From contig JAILIJ010000109.1 of assembly GCA_024695315.1 (NCBI GenBank), positions 1-6,673 on the forward strand: a stretch of DNA of 6,673 nt. Reading direction: 5' to 3'. The number at the start of each line of letters is the position of its first letter. Position 1 is the first letter of the stretch. Under the pieces are notes generated by a model, which had not been told where the DNA came from, did no database searches, and saw only the letters and a list, made by a program, of their open reading frames with translations. The position numbers and the translations under genes are program-made. This DNA is from Bacteroidaceae bacterium (GTDB taxonomy: Bacteria > Bacteroidota > Bacteroidia > Bacteroidales > Bacteroidaceae). Shown one piece after another: positions 1 through 6,673 of this stretch.

Positions 1-840
1 AACCAACAACTATATTCATACATCGACTTTCAGGAGGACAGCAAACAAGGAACATTCAAAAAATTTTTGAATAACATAATAAATAAAATGAACGTTTCGC
101 TCGACAGTATAAATAAAATTGCAGATAAATACAAGTTTTGTGATGAAGAGCGGAAGTTAGCGCTATGTAATGCAAAAATGCAATACGCATTATGGATATA
201 CGAATATGCGCCATTCAAGACAAATGAAATGCAACAACATGCCATAAACCACAATTCAGGTTGGCAGAATGATGAGTCCGATGATGCCGATATAGCAGCT
301 ATTTTGGATGTAGACAATTACATGTTTATGAGAGATCTGCCATTATATGACAGTATCTGCATGGCGTCACGCGTTTTCCCCATCTTTGTACAGAGTTATG
401 AGCACTCATACATCTTAAACCATGACCTATTCCGCTACTATGGAACGGAAGCAGAAGACTCCATCCGTATCGATTCCGCCTTAATAGCCAAGGATATGAC
501 GATAAGTCATAGCAACACACCTTCGCTTTTTATCCTAACATCCATAACACGAAAATATATGGACGAAGACCCCATTATTGATGATGCAATAAAACTCAAA
601 GAGGTCAACGTGGTAGCACACAAAGACTGGGAGCAAGCATTCGCATTTTCGTCAAGAGACATTACCAATGCCAAAATGACTTACAATATTTTGAGTCCTT
701 CCTACTGGTTGTTTGAGCGAAAGAGAATGTTACGTATGAAAAAAGTAAAGAAAATCATCGATGAATTGTCAAAAGATGATGCCGAACGCGAAGCCATAAT
801 CAAAGCCTATGAAGAAGAGACAGGAAAGAAAATAGAATAA
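1..840 (+). CDS. Hypothetical protein, 3' part of a gene cut by the left edge
   Basis: I do not recognise this protein. The frame is open from base 1 to the TAA at 838-840, giving 279 visible residues, so the gene most likely starts left of the window. A TTG at 67 and an ATG at 88 are in frame, but neither has a promoter in front of it, and the 22 codons before the TTG read as ordinary protein (Tyr, Asp, Phe, Gln, Lys). The protein looks soluble: no signal peptide or membrane helix is visible. It is rich in Asp, Ile, Lys and Tyr, with an acidic patch around visible residues 92-103 (DESDDADIAAIL). The last 45 residues or so, from about 235, are strongly charged (Lys/Arg then Glu/Asp) and probably form a long helix. 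It ends 61 bases before the transporter gene, which has its own promoter, so no functional link is implied. A complete gene starting at 67 or 88 is possible but less likely. Confidence 0.75.
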   Translation, partial: NQQLYSYIDFQEDSKQGTFKKFLNNIINKMNVSLDSINKIADKYKFCDEERKLALCNAKMQYALWIYEYAPFKTNEMQQHAINHNSGWQNDESDDADIAAILDVDNYMFMRDLPLYDSICMASRVFPIFVQSYEHSYILNHDLFRYYGTEAEDSIRIDSALIAKDMTISHSNTPSLFILTSITRKYMDEDPIIDDAIKLKEVNVVAHKDWEQAFAFSSRDITNAKMTYNILSPSYWLFERKRMLRMKKVKKIIDELSKDDAEREAIIKAYEEETGKKIE

Positions 841-850
841 GAGCAAGAAT

Positions 851-881
851 TTGCATATTCAAGATTAAGTAGCTACCTTTG
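851..881 (+). promoter_or_regulatory. Bacteroidota-type promoter of the EamA transporter gene
   Basis: TTG at 851-853 and TACCTTTG at 874-881 are separated by 20 bases. This matches the known Bacteroidota housekeeping sigma consensus (TTG at -33, TAnnTTTG at -7, spacer about 19-21). Transcription would then start near 887-890, leaving a leader of only about 12-15 bases before the ATG at 902. The start-site position is inferred from the consensus. Confidence 0.75.
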
Positions 882-901
882 CGCCGTTATATGTAATTTT
901 T

Positions 902-1774
902 ATGAAAAAGATTTACGGTCACCTTGGCGCAATCTTAGTCGTCATCATGTGGGGAACCACTTTTATCAGCAGCAAGAAACTGCTTCTTGAGGGAATGATG
1001 CCTGCTGACATATTCTTCTACAGATTTCTCATGGCATATATATGCCTATTATTTTTAAGTCACAAACAACTATGGTCCAAGAGTGTAGCAGACGAGCTCA
1101 CCATGATAGGACTGGGCGTTATGGGTGGTTCGCTATATTTTCTTACTGAAAACATGGCACTCATCTATTCCACTACAGCTAACGTAAGTATCATCGTCAG
1201 TTCATGTCCTTTGCTGACAGCCCTTTTACTTGCCATAATGTACAAAAGCGAAAGGATGAACAGTAAGCAAATTATAGGTTCGTTAATAGCTTTTGTCGGA
1301 GTAATATTAGTGGTACTAAACGGACAAATCAATCTTCATCTTAATCCAAAAGGAGACATCTTAGCTTTGGTGTCAGCTCTGACCTGGACACTCTATTCTA
1401 TTCTTATGAGACGAATCATGAGTAGATATAAGACCGTATTCATAACCCGCAAGGTATTCGGATACGGAATACTCACAATAATTCCCTATTTCTTGCTTGT
1501 CGAACCACTAAACACAAATGTGTCTGTTTTTACCAGTCCAACAATTGTAAGCAACCTTCTATTCTTAGGACTTGTAGCATCAACAGGAGGATATCTGCTT
1601 TGGAACTGGGTGATGAGTAAAATCGGCACCATGACCGCCACAAACTATATATACCTTCAACCATTGGTGACATTAACAGCAGGAGCAGTCATCCTAAATG
1701 AGAAAGTAACCATTATGGGAATTGTTGGTTCAATAGTTTTGCTCTTGGGAACAGCAAGAGCGCAAAAGAAATAA
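902..1774 (+). CDS. EamA/DMT-superfamily transporter (RhaT/YdcZ-like permease)
   Basis: This is a 290-residue inner-membrane permease of the drug/metabolite transporter superfamily; such proteins move small metabolites, often amino acids or their derivatives, but the substrate cannot be read from sequence. About ten hydrophobic helices are visible, near residues 7-25, 36-53, 66-83, 92-113, 122-140, 150-168, 184-200, 214-233, 242-264 and 268-284. They form two EamA repeats of five helices (about 7-140 and 150-286). Family landmarks are WGTTFISSK at 17-25, the FFYRFL stretch at 38-43 in helix 2, the TTANVSIIVSSCPLLTAL segment at 91-108 in helix 4, and its counterpart TNYIYLQPLVTLTAG at 247-261 in helix 9, followed by LNEKVT. 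Length is normal for the family (about 280-310). The ATG at 902 fits the promoter just upstream and puts the Lys-Lys N-terminus directly before helix 1. It appears to be transcribed alone, since glmS has its own promoter downstream. Family certain, substrate unknown. Confidence 0.92.
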   Translation: MKKIYGHLGAILVVIMWGTTFISSKKLLLEGMMPADIFFYRFLMAYICLLFLSHKQLWSKSVADELTMIGLGVMGGSLYFLTENMALIYSTTANVSIIVSSCPLLTALLLAIMYKSERMNSKQIIGSLIAFVGVILVVLNGQINLHLNPKGDILALVSALTWTLYSILMRRIMSRYKTVFITRKVFGYGILTIIPYFLLVEPLNTNVSVFTSPTIVSNLLFLGLVASTGGYLLWNWVMSKIGTMTATNYIYLQPLVTLTAGAVILNEKVTIMGIVGSIVLLLGTARAQKK

Positions 1775-1793
1775 TAAGATAGCAATAATCTTA
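1775..1793 (+). terminator. Weak hairpin after the transporter gene, possible terminator
   Basis: TAAGAT (1775-1780) and ATCTTA (1788-1793) are perfect inverted repeats around a 7-base loop, starting right after the stop codon. A second weak stem, GGATTT/AAATCC at 1805-1823, follows and contains a run of seven T (1808-1814). The stems are AT-rich and the T run does not directly follow the first stem, so this is a poor match to a classic intrinsic terminator. The position between a gene end and the next promoter is the main support. Confidence 0.25.
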
Positions 1794-1823
1794 ACGCGAG
1801 AAACGGATTTTTTTAATAAATCC

Positions 1824-1854
1824 TTCGTGTATTGGAGATTGTTTTGTATCTTTG
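1824..1854 (+). promoter_or_regulatory. glmS promoter (good -7, weak -33)
   Basis: TATCTTTG at 1847-1854 is an exact TAnnTTTG -7 element. Twenty bases upstream, at 1824-1826, is TTC, a two-of-three match to the -33 TTG. Both this and the transporter promoter continue as TTTGCGCC. Transcription would start near 1860-1863, giving a leader of roughly 65 bases before the glmS ATG. The imperfect -33 element lowers confidence. Confidence 0.6.
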
Positions 1855-1928
1855 CGCCAATTTATGGCAACGCTATAAAACGAATAAAAAAATAGGTAAG
1901 ATTACACTTAAATTCAAAATATAAAAAC

Positions 1929-3773
1929 ATGTGTGGTATAGTAGGTTATCTCGGGAAAAGACAAGCTTATCCAGTATTAATCAATGGTCTCAAGCGATTA
2001 GAATATCGAGGCTATGATAGTGCGGGTGTTGCACTCTTAACAGATAATCAAGAATTAAGTATCTACAAAACTAAAGGCAAGGTTGCCGACCTTGAGGCCT
2101 TTGTTGCCGACAAGGATATCAGCGGAACTGTCGGTATCGCACATACACGTTGGGCAACACACGGAGAACCAAACTCCACAAATGCCCATCCTCATATTTC
2201 ATCATCAGGAAACCTTGCTATAATACATAATGGTATAATCGAGAACTATGCCATACTAAAGAAGCAATTACAGGAGCAAGGAATAGAATTTAAGAGTAAC
2301 ACAGATACAGAAGTTCTTGTTCAACTTATCGACTACATACGTATATCCAAGAACTTAGATCTTTTAACATCAGTACGCTTAGCTCTTCGCTCAGTCATCG
2401 GAGCATACGCCATTGCTATCCTTGACAAGAATGACCCAGACCAAATCATAGCTGCACGTAAGAGCAGTCCGTTGGTAGTGGGAATTGGAGAGGAAGAATA
2501 TTTCATAGGTTCTGATGCTTCACCAATTATTGAATATACTAATAAAGTAATATATCTTGATGATGGTGATATAGCCGTAATACGTAGAGGTCAAGATGTT
2601 AAAGTCGTAGACTTCGACAACGCAGAAATGAACCATGACATCAAGGAGGTAGACATCAACCTTGCTCAGATTGAAAAAGGCGGTTTCCCTCATTTCATGT
2701 TGAAGGAAATTTTCGAACAGCCAGATTGTCTGAAAGACTGTATGCGTGGGCGTATCAACGTTGATGTAAACAAGGTAATCCTTTCAGCCATCATCGACCA
2801 TAGGAATGCACTCCTTAACCCACGCCGAATCATCATCGTGGCATGTGGAACAAGTTGGCATGCAGCACTTATCGGTAAGCAACTTATCGAGAACTTCTGC
2901 AAGATTCCTGTTGAAGTAGAATATGCGTCTGAATTCCGATACAGCAACCCAGTCATCAACAATCAGGATGTGGTAATTGCCATTTCACAATCAGGAGAGA
3001 CAGCCGACACACTTGCTGCCGTTGAATTAGCAAAATCCAAGGGAGCTTTCATATATGGTATTTGTAATGCCATCGGTTCAAGTATTGCACGCGTGACAGA
3101 CACAGGTTCATATATTCACGTAGGACCAGAAATAGGTGTTGCCAGTACAAAAGCATTTACAGGTCAGGTAACAGTACTTGCAATGCTTGCTCTTGCACTC
3201 GGAAATGCACGCGGTACGATTAAGAATCCTGAATATGTGAAAATCATAAAGGCACTTAACGATATCCCAAGCAAGATTGAGGAACTGCTGAAAGAGAATG
3301 ACAGAATAAAAGAGATATCAAGAATCTTCACCTACGCTCACAATTTCTTGTACCTTGGACGAGGATATAACTACCCAGTTGCATTGGAAGGAGCGCTCAA
3401 GCTGAAAGAAATCAGTTATATCCACGCAGAGGGTTATCCTGCAGCCGAAATGAAGCATGGTCCTATCGCTTTGATAGACGAAGAAATGCCAGTTGTCGTT
3501 ATCGCCACAAAGAATGGTCTCTATGAGAAGGTGATAAGCAACATACAGGAAATAAAAGCACGACATGCGAGGGTAATCGCTATCGTAAGTAAGGGTGACG
3601 AAGTAGTAAGTAGCATGGCTGATGCGTATATCGAACTGCCAGAGACAGTAGAATGCCTCGAACCACTGCTTGCAACAATACCGCTTCAGCTCATGGCATA
3701 CCATGTTGCAGTATGCAAAGGAAAAGATGTAGATCAACCTCGAAATCTTGCCAAGAGCGTCACGGTAGAATAA
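1929..3773 (+). CDS. glmS: Glutamine--fructose-6-phosphate aminotransferase (isomerizing), GlmS
   Basis: GlmS makes glucosamine-6-phosphate from fructose-6-phosphate and glutamine, the first step toward UDP-GlcNAc for peptidoglycan and lipopolysaccharide; it acts in the cytoplasm. At 614 residues it has the normal bacterial length (E. coli 609). Residues 2 to about 220 are the class II glutaminase domain: nucleophile Cys2 in MCGIVGYLG, RGYDSAG at 27-33, Arg74-Trp75, the Asn101-Gly102 oxyanion pair in HNGIIENY, and Asp126 in SNTDTEV. Two SIS isomerase domains follow, about 290-425 and 465-600, with CGTS at 306-309, SQSGET at 353-358, STKAFTGQ at 406-413, KLKE at 491-494 (Glu494 matching E. coli Glu488), His510 (His504) and Lys609 (Lys603) in the C-terminal tail DQPRNLAKSVTVE. 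All expected catalytic residues are present. The ATG at 1929 is fixed by Cys2, which must follow the removed Met. It heads a likely run with the PurF-like gene and carA. Confidence 0.98.
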   Translation: MCGIVGYLGKRQAYPVLINGLKRLEYRGYDSAGVALLTDNQELSIYKTKGKVADLEAFVADKDISGTVGIAHTRWATHGEPNSTNAHPHISSSGNLAIIHNGIIENYAILKKQLQEQGIEFKSNTDTEVLVQLIDYIRISKNLDLLTSVRLALRSVIGAYAIAILDKNDPDQIIAARKSSPLVVGIGEEEYFIGSDASPIIEYTNKVIYLDDGDIAVIRRGQDVKVVDFDNAEMNHDIKEVDINLAQIEKGGFPHFMLKEIFEQPDCLKDCMRGRINVDVNKVILSAIIDHRNALLNPRRIIIVACGTSWHAALIGKQLIENFCKIPVEVEYASEFRYSNPVINNQDVVIAISQSGETADTLAAVELAKSKGAFIYGICNAIGSSIARVTDTGSYIHVGPEIGVASTKAFTGQVTVLAMLALALGNARGTIKNPEYVKIIKALNDIPSKIEELLKENDRIKEISRIFTYAHNFLYLGRGYNYPVALEGALKLKEISYIHAEGYPAAEMKHGPIALIDEEMPVVVIATKNGLYEKVISNIQEIKARHARVIAIVSKGDEVVSSMADAYIELPETVECLEPLLATIPLQLMAYHVAVCKGKDVDQPRNLAKSVTVE

Positions 3774-3791
3774 TAAAGATTGTTTAGAATA

Positions 3792-3807
3792 AGGTAAATA
3801 GGTAAAA
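3792..3807 (+). repeat. Short tandem repeat AGGTAAA(T/A) in the purF-like leader
   Basis: Two copies of an 8-base unit, AGGTAAAT at 3792-3799 and AGGTAAAA at 3800-3807, lie in the 54-base gap between glmS and the PurF-like gene. The second copy contains the AAATAGGTAA word (3796-3805) also found in the glmS leader at 1890-1899. It could be a protein or RNA regulatory site, or chance in A-rich sequence. No terminator or TAnnTTTG element is visible in this gap, so the two genes are probably co-transcribed. Confidence 0.3.
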
Positions 3808-3827
3808 AACATTAAGACAAAAACAGG

Positions 3828-5720
3828 ATGGAACCACTAAAACATGAATGCGGAATCGTAATGATTCGCCTTCGTAAACCACTTGAGTACTACCAAAAGA
3901 AATATGGTACTTGGATGTATGGTCTCAATAAGCTCTATCTGATGATGGAGAAACAACATAATAGAGGCCAGGAAGGTGCTGGTATCAGTTGTGTTAAACT
4001 TACTGCTAATCCAGGCGAAGAATACATGTTTCGTGAGAAAGCGCTCGGTTCGGGTGCTATAACTGAGATTTTTGCCAATGTGCATGGATATTTTAAAGAT
4101 TATCCAAAAGATCAGGTTTCAGATGCTGCTTTTGCAAAAAAGACTCTCCCATTTGCGGGCGAGCTATATATGGGCCACCTCCGTTATTCTACTACCGGAA
4201 AGAGTGGCCTATCTTATGTACATCCATTTCTTAGAAGAAACAACTGGCGCGCAAAAAACCTCTGTCTATGCGGCAACTTCAACATGACAAATGTTGATGA
4301 GTTCTTTGAGGAGATAGCAAAAACAGGACAGCACCCACGTATCTACAGCGATACATATATCATGCTCGAACAGGTGGGACACCGTCTTGACCGCGAATCT
4401 GAACGCCTTTGGGAAGAAGCCGACTCTAAAGGACTGACAGGTTATGACATTACAGATTATATAGAGGATAATATCAAAATGGAGAATGTGCTATCCACAT
4501 CAGCTCCACACTGGGACGGCGGATACTGCGTATGCGGACAGACAGGATCAGGAGAGATGTTCTCTATGCGTGACCCTTGGGGCATACGTCCAGCTTTCTG
4601 GTATCTTGACGACGAAATCCTCGTTGTGGCAAGTGAACGACCAGCAATACAAACTGCTCTTGACCTCGAATATGACCAGATTCATGAACTTCTTCCTGGA
4701 CAGGCTATCATAGCCAACAAATATGGCGATGTACGTTTCACACAGATTATAGAACCTAAGGGCAATGAATCTTGCTCTTTCGAAAGAATATATTTCAGCC
4801 GAGGTAATGACCGCGACATATACAATGAGCGTAAGGCTCTCGGACGCCAACTTGTTGATCCAATTCTTAAGGCTATCGACGATGACGTAGAACATACCGT
4901 ATTCTCTTTCATTCCAAATACCGCTGAGGTTGCATTCTATGGCATGGTAGAAGGATTTACAGAATACATGAAACGTAAGAAGATCAAGCAACTTCTTGCT
5001 CTTGACCACAAGCCAACAGAAGAAGAGATTTCTGCCATCGAATCTCCTCAGGTAAGAATAGAGAAAGTTGTTCTTAAGGACATCAAGCTACGTACCTTTA
5101 TCACAGAAAGTGATAGCCGTAACGACCTTGCAGCCCACGTCTACGACATCACTTACGGAAGTGTCACTCCTTATGTTGACAATCTTGTTGTGATAGACGA
5201 CTCCATCGTACGAGGCACAACCCTAAAGGAAAGTATCATACGCATACTTGACCGTCTACATCCAAAGAAGCTTGTCCTCGTAAGTTCATCTCCACAAGTT
5301 CGCTATCCAGATTACTACGGTATAGATATGGCAAAGATGAACGAGTTCATCGCCTTCCGTGCAGCTATAGAACTGCTAAAAGATAAGAATAAGGAACAGC
5401 TCATTTATAGAGTTTATCAGAAATGTAAAGCTCAGGTAAATTCTCCAAAGGAAGAACTTGTAAACCACGTTAAGGATATCTACGCTCCATTTACAGACGA
5501 GGAGATATCTTGCAAGATGACAGAGCTGCTTCGTTCACCAGGTGTGACAACACCTATTGAGATTGTATACCAAACATTAGATGGACTTCATACGGCTTGT
5601 CCTAACAATCCAGGTGACTGGTATTTCTCAGGAGACTTCCCTACCCTTGGCGGTCTTCGTCTACTCAATCAGGCCTTTATCGACTACGTGGAGAAGATAT
5701 ACTTGGCCAAACAACAATAA
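3828..5720 (+). CDS. purF: Amidophosphoribosyltransferase-like protein, long Bacteroidota form
   Basis: By homology this uses glutamine to convert PRPP to phosphoribosylamine, the first committed step of purine synthesis, in the cytoplasm. The class II glutaminase half has Cys8 in HECGIVM as expected nucleophile after removal of a 7-residue leader, RGQEGAG at 46-52, Arg119 in LRYST, CGNFN at 148-152, Asp175 in YSDTY and RDPWGIRP at 248-255. The phosphoribosyltransferase half has IYFSRG at 321-326, RTFITE at 422-427, the PRPP-binding loop VVIDDSIVRGTT at 454-465, and YYGID at 496-500. It is 630 residues, against about 470-505 for typical PurF; extra sequence lies near 55-115, near 381-420 and in the C-terminal 130 residues. 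The usual oxyanion Asn is Cys148, and the PVPDSG segment reads FIPNTAE at 361-367. The four iron-sulfur cysteines of B. subtilis-type PurF are not evident. The ATG at 3828 leaves a 54-base gap to glmS, suggesting co-transcription. Family assignment is firm; the exact reaction is less so, and it may be a paralogue beside a normal-length PurF elsewhere. Confidence 0.85.
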   Translation: MEPLKHECGIVMIRLRKPLEYYQKKYGTWMYGLNKLYLMMEKQHNRGQEGAGISCVKLTANPGEEYMFREKALGSGAITEIFANVHGYFKDYPKDQVSDAAFAKKTLPFAGELYMGHLRYSTTGKSGLSYVHPFLRRNNWRAKNLCLCGNFNMTNVDEFFEEIAKTGQHPRIYSDTYIMLEQVGHRLDRESERLWEEADSKGLTGYDITDYIEDNIKMENVLSTSAPHWDGGYCVCGQTGSGEMFSMRDPWGIRPAFWYLDDEILVVASERPAIQTALDLEYDQIHELLPGQAIIANKYGDVRFTQIIEPKGNESCSFERIYFSRGNDRDIYNERKALGRQLVDPILKAIDDDVEHTVFSFIPNTAEVAFYGMVEGFTEYMKRKKIKQLLALDHKPTEEEISAIESPQVRIEKVVLKDIKLRTFITESDSRNDLAAHVYDITYGSVTPYVDNLVVIDDSIVRGTTLKESIIRILDRLHPKKLVLVSSSPQVRYPDYYGIDMAKMNEFIAFRAAIELLKDKNKEQLIYRVYQKCKAQVNSPKEELVNHVKDIYAPFTDEEISCKMTELLRSPGVTTPIEIVYQTLDGLHTACPNNPGDWYFSGDFPTLGGLRLLNQAFIDYVEKIYLAKQQ

Positions 5721-5800
5721 ACCCTAACAACAAAAAAAGTTGATAGGATAAAGCAAATAAAAAGATAAATTTCAGACAACAACACATAAACAACAAAAAA

Positions 5801-6673
5801 ATGAGAAAAGTAACACTAGTCTTAGATGATGGTACAAAGTTTCATGGCGAGTCTTTCGGATATGAAAAGCCTGTAGCTGGTGAGGTTGTTTTCAATACAG
5901 CTATGATGGGATATCCAGAGAGTCTTACTGACCCAAGTTATGCTGGTCAGATGATGGTTCTCACATATCCACTTGTTGGAAACTACGGTGTACCTGCGTT
6001 CTCCATTGAGTCTAACGGAATCGCTACATTCATGGAAAGCGAAAAGATTCATGCAGAAGCAATCATCGTAAGCGATTACAGCACAGAGTATTCGCACTGG
6101 AATGCAAAGGAAAGTCTTGCTGATTGGCTTAAAAGAGAACAGGTGCCAGGAATTACAGGCATTGACACTCGAGAGCTTACCAAGGTACTCCGTGAACATG
6201 GTGTTATGATGGGTAAAATCATTTTTGATGATGAACCTGAAAATGTTCCTTCTGCACAGTATGAAGGTGTAAATTATATCGCTAAGGTAAGCTGCAAGGA
6301 GGTAATACGCTACAATGAGGGTGCTGGCAAGAAGGTCGTTCTCGTTGACTGTGGCGTGAAAAATAATATCCTCCGCTGTCTTATAAATCGTGGTGTTGAG
6401 GTCATTCGTGTACCTTGGAACTACGACTTCAACGACATAGAGTTCGATGGACTCTTCCTCGCTAACGGCCCTGGTGACCCAGACACAGCTGTTGACGCCG
6501 TTGAGAACATCAAAAAGTTCCTTGCTAACCCAAAGGTAAGACCTTGCATGGGTATCTGTATGGGTAACCAGTTGCTTGCTAAGGCTGCAGGTGCAAAGAT
6601 CTACAAACTTAAGTATGGTCACCGTTCACACAACCAGCCTGTACGTCAGGTAGGTACTAATAAGTGTTTCATC
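5801..6673 (+). CDS. carA: Carbamoyl-phosphate synthase small (glutaminase) subunit, CarA, cut at the right edge
   Basis: CarA hydrolyses glutamine and passes ammonia to CarB, which makes carbamoyl phosphate for pyrimidine and arginine synthesis in the cytoplasm. The frame is open from ATG 5801 to the window end: 291 residues without a stop, out of roughly 360-380 expected. The N-terminal CarA domain (about 1-140) shows FNTAMMGYPESLTDPSYAGQ at 31-50, LVGNYG at 58-63 and the GITGIDTRELTKVLREHG motif at 117-134. The class I glutaminase domain begins near 178: VDCGVKNN at 182-189, NGPGDP at 222-227, and the nucleophile elbow GICMGNQ at 251-257 with Cys253. GHR at 273-275 follows. The His of the usual GHQ is Asn256, a position that varies between class I amidotransferases, so activity is not in doubt. 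The catalytic His and Glu lie beyond the edge. The A-rich start (CAACAAAAAAATG) has no Shine-Dalgarno site, usual for Bacteroidota. It follows the PurF-like gene by 80 bases; carB is the expected next gene. Confidence 0.96.
   Translation, partial: MRKVTLVLDDGTKFHGESFGYEKPVAGEVVFNTAMMGYPESLTDPSYAGQMMVLTYPLVGNYGVPAFSIESNGIATFMESEKIHAEAIIVSDYSTEYSHWNAKESLADWLKREQVPGITGIDTRELTKVLREHGVMMGKIIFDDEPENVPSAQYEGVNYIAKVSCKEVIRYNEGAGKKVVLVDCGVKNNILRCLINRGVEVIRVPWNYDFNDIEFDGLFLANGPGDPDTAVDAVENIKKFLANPKVRPCMGICMGNQLLAKAAGAKIYKLKYGHRSHNQPVRQVGTNKCFI

Noticed and set aside
1864..1878. Four-codon upstream frame (ATG GCA ACG CTA TAA) in the glmS leader, and an ATG-TAA pair at 891-896 before the transporter
   Set aside because: Such tiny frames are expected by chance in AT-rich leaders. 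There is no attenuator structure or codon pattern to suggest control.
1861..1928. A glmS ribozyme in the glmS leader
   Set aside because: The known ribozyme class is much longer and belongs mainly to Firmicutes. This leader is about 65 bases, A-rich and without the required stems.
3318..3812. Minus-strand frame of 164 codons opposite the glmS 3' end
   Set aside because: It is antisense to conserved GlmS SIS-domain coding sequence and shows no family features. Other shorter frames within glmS and the purF-like gene were rejected likewise.
5726..5742. Small inverted repeat AACAAC/GTTG after the purF-like stop as a terminator
   Set aside because: Only about four base pairs form, with an A-only loop and no T run after it. 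It cannot be supported as a terminator.
5740..5773. Possible promoter before carA: TTG at 5740-5742 and TAAATTTC at 5766-5773
   Set aside because: The -7 element lacks the final G and the 23-base spacer is too long. Read-through from the purF-like gene is simpler.
5822..6622. Long open frame of 266 codons on the minus strand
   Set aside because: It lies wholly antisense to carA, whose plus-strand product matches its family motif by motif. The antisense protein has no recognisable motifs and is rich in Cys, His, Ser and Thr as expected from mirrored codons.

Overview
The window looks like chromosomal DNA from a member of the Bacteroidota, most likely a Prevotella- or Bacteroides-like organism of the Bacteroidales. 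The support is moderately AT-rich sequence, the promoter form TTG-N20-TAnnTTTG upstream of a gene, A-rich start regions with no convincing Shine-Dalgarno site, and the protein sequences, notably a long PurF-type amidotransferase next to carA, which I recall from Bacteroidales genomes. Genus is inference. All genes lie on the + strand.

Layout: (1) Bases 1-840 hold the 3' part of an unrecognised gene whose frame is already open at base 1. (2) Bases 902-1774 encode a ten-helix EamA/DMT-family transporter with its own promoter and a very short leader. (3) A 154-base gap holds a small hairpin and the glmS promoter -7 element. (4) Bases 1929-3773 encode complete GlmS. (5) After 54 bases, 3828-5720 encode a 630-residue amidophosphoribosyltransferase-like protein that departs from textbook PurF at several points. 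(6) After 80 bases, carA begins at 5801 and runs off the right edge with 291 codons visible. No gap exceeds 300 bases, and I see no RNA gene, mobile element or CRISPR array.

The last three genes form a likely transcription unit in which every product removes the amide nitrogen of glutamine: GlmS for amino sugars, the PurF-like protein presumably for purine synthesis or a related reaction, and CarA for carbamoyl phosphate (pyrimidines and arginine). They come from two unrelated glutaminase folds: class II (N-terminal Cys) in the first two, class I (triad type) in CarA. The shared theme is use of glutamine nitrogen, not one linear pathway.

Most of the window is ordinary housekeeping sequence. 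The parts most worth a second look are the divergent PurF-like protein (an Asn-to-Cys change in the expected oxyanion hole, a rewritten PDSG segment, large insertions) and an ATAGG(A)TAA word that recurs in all three amidotransferase leaders. I do not see a clearly new biological system here.
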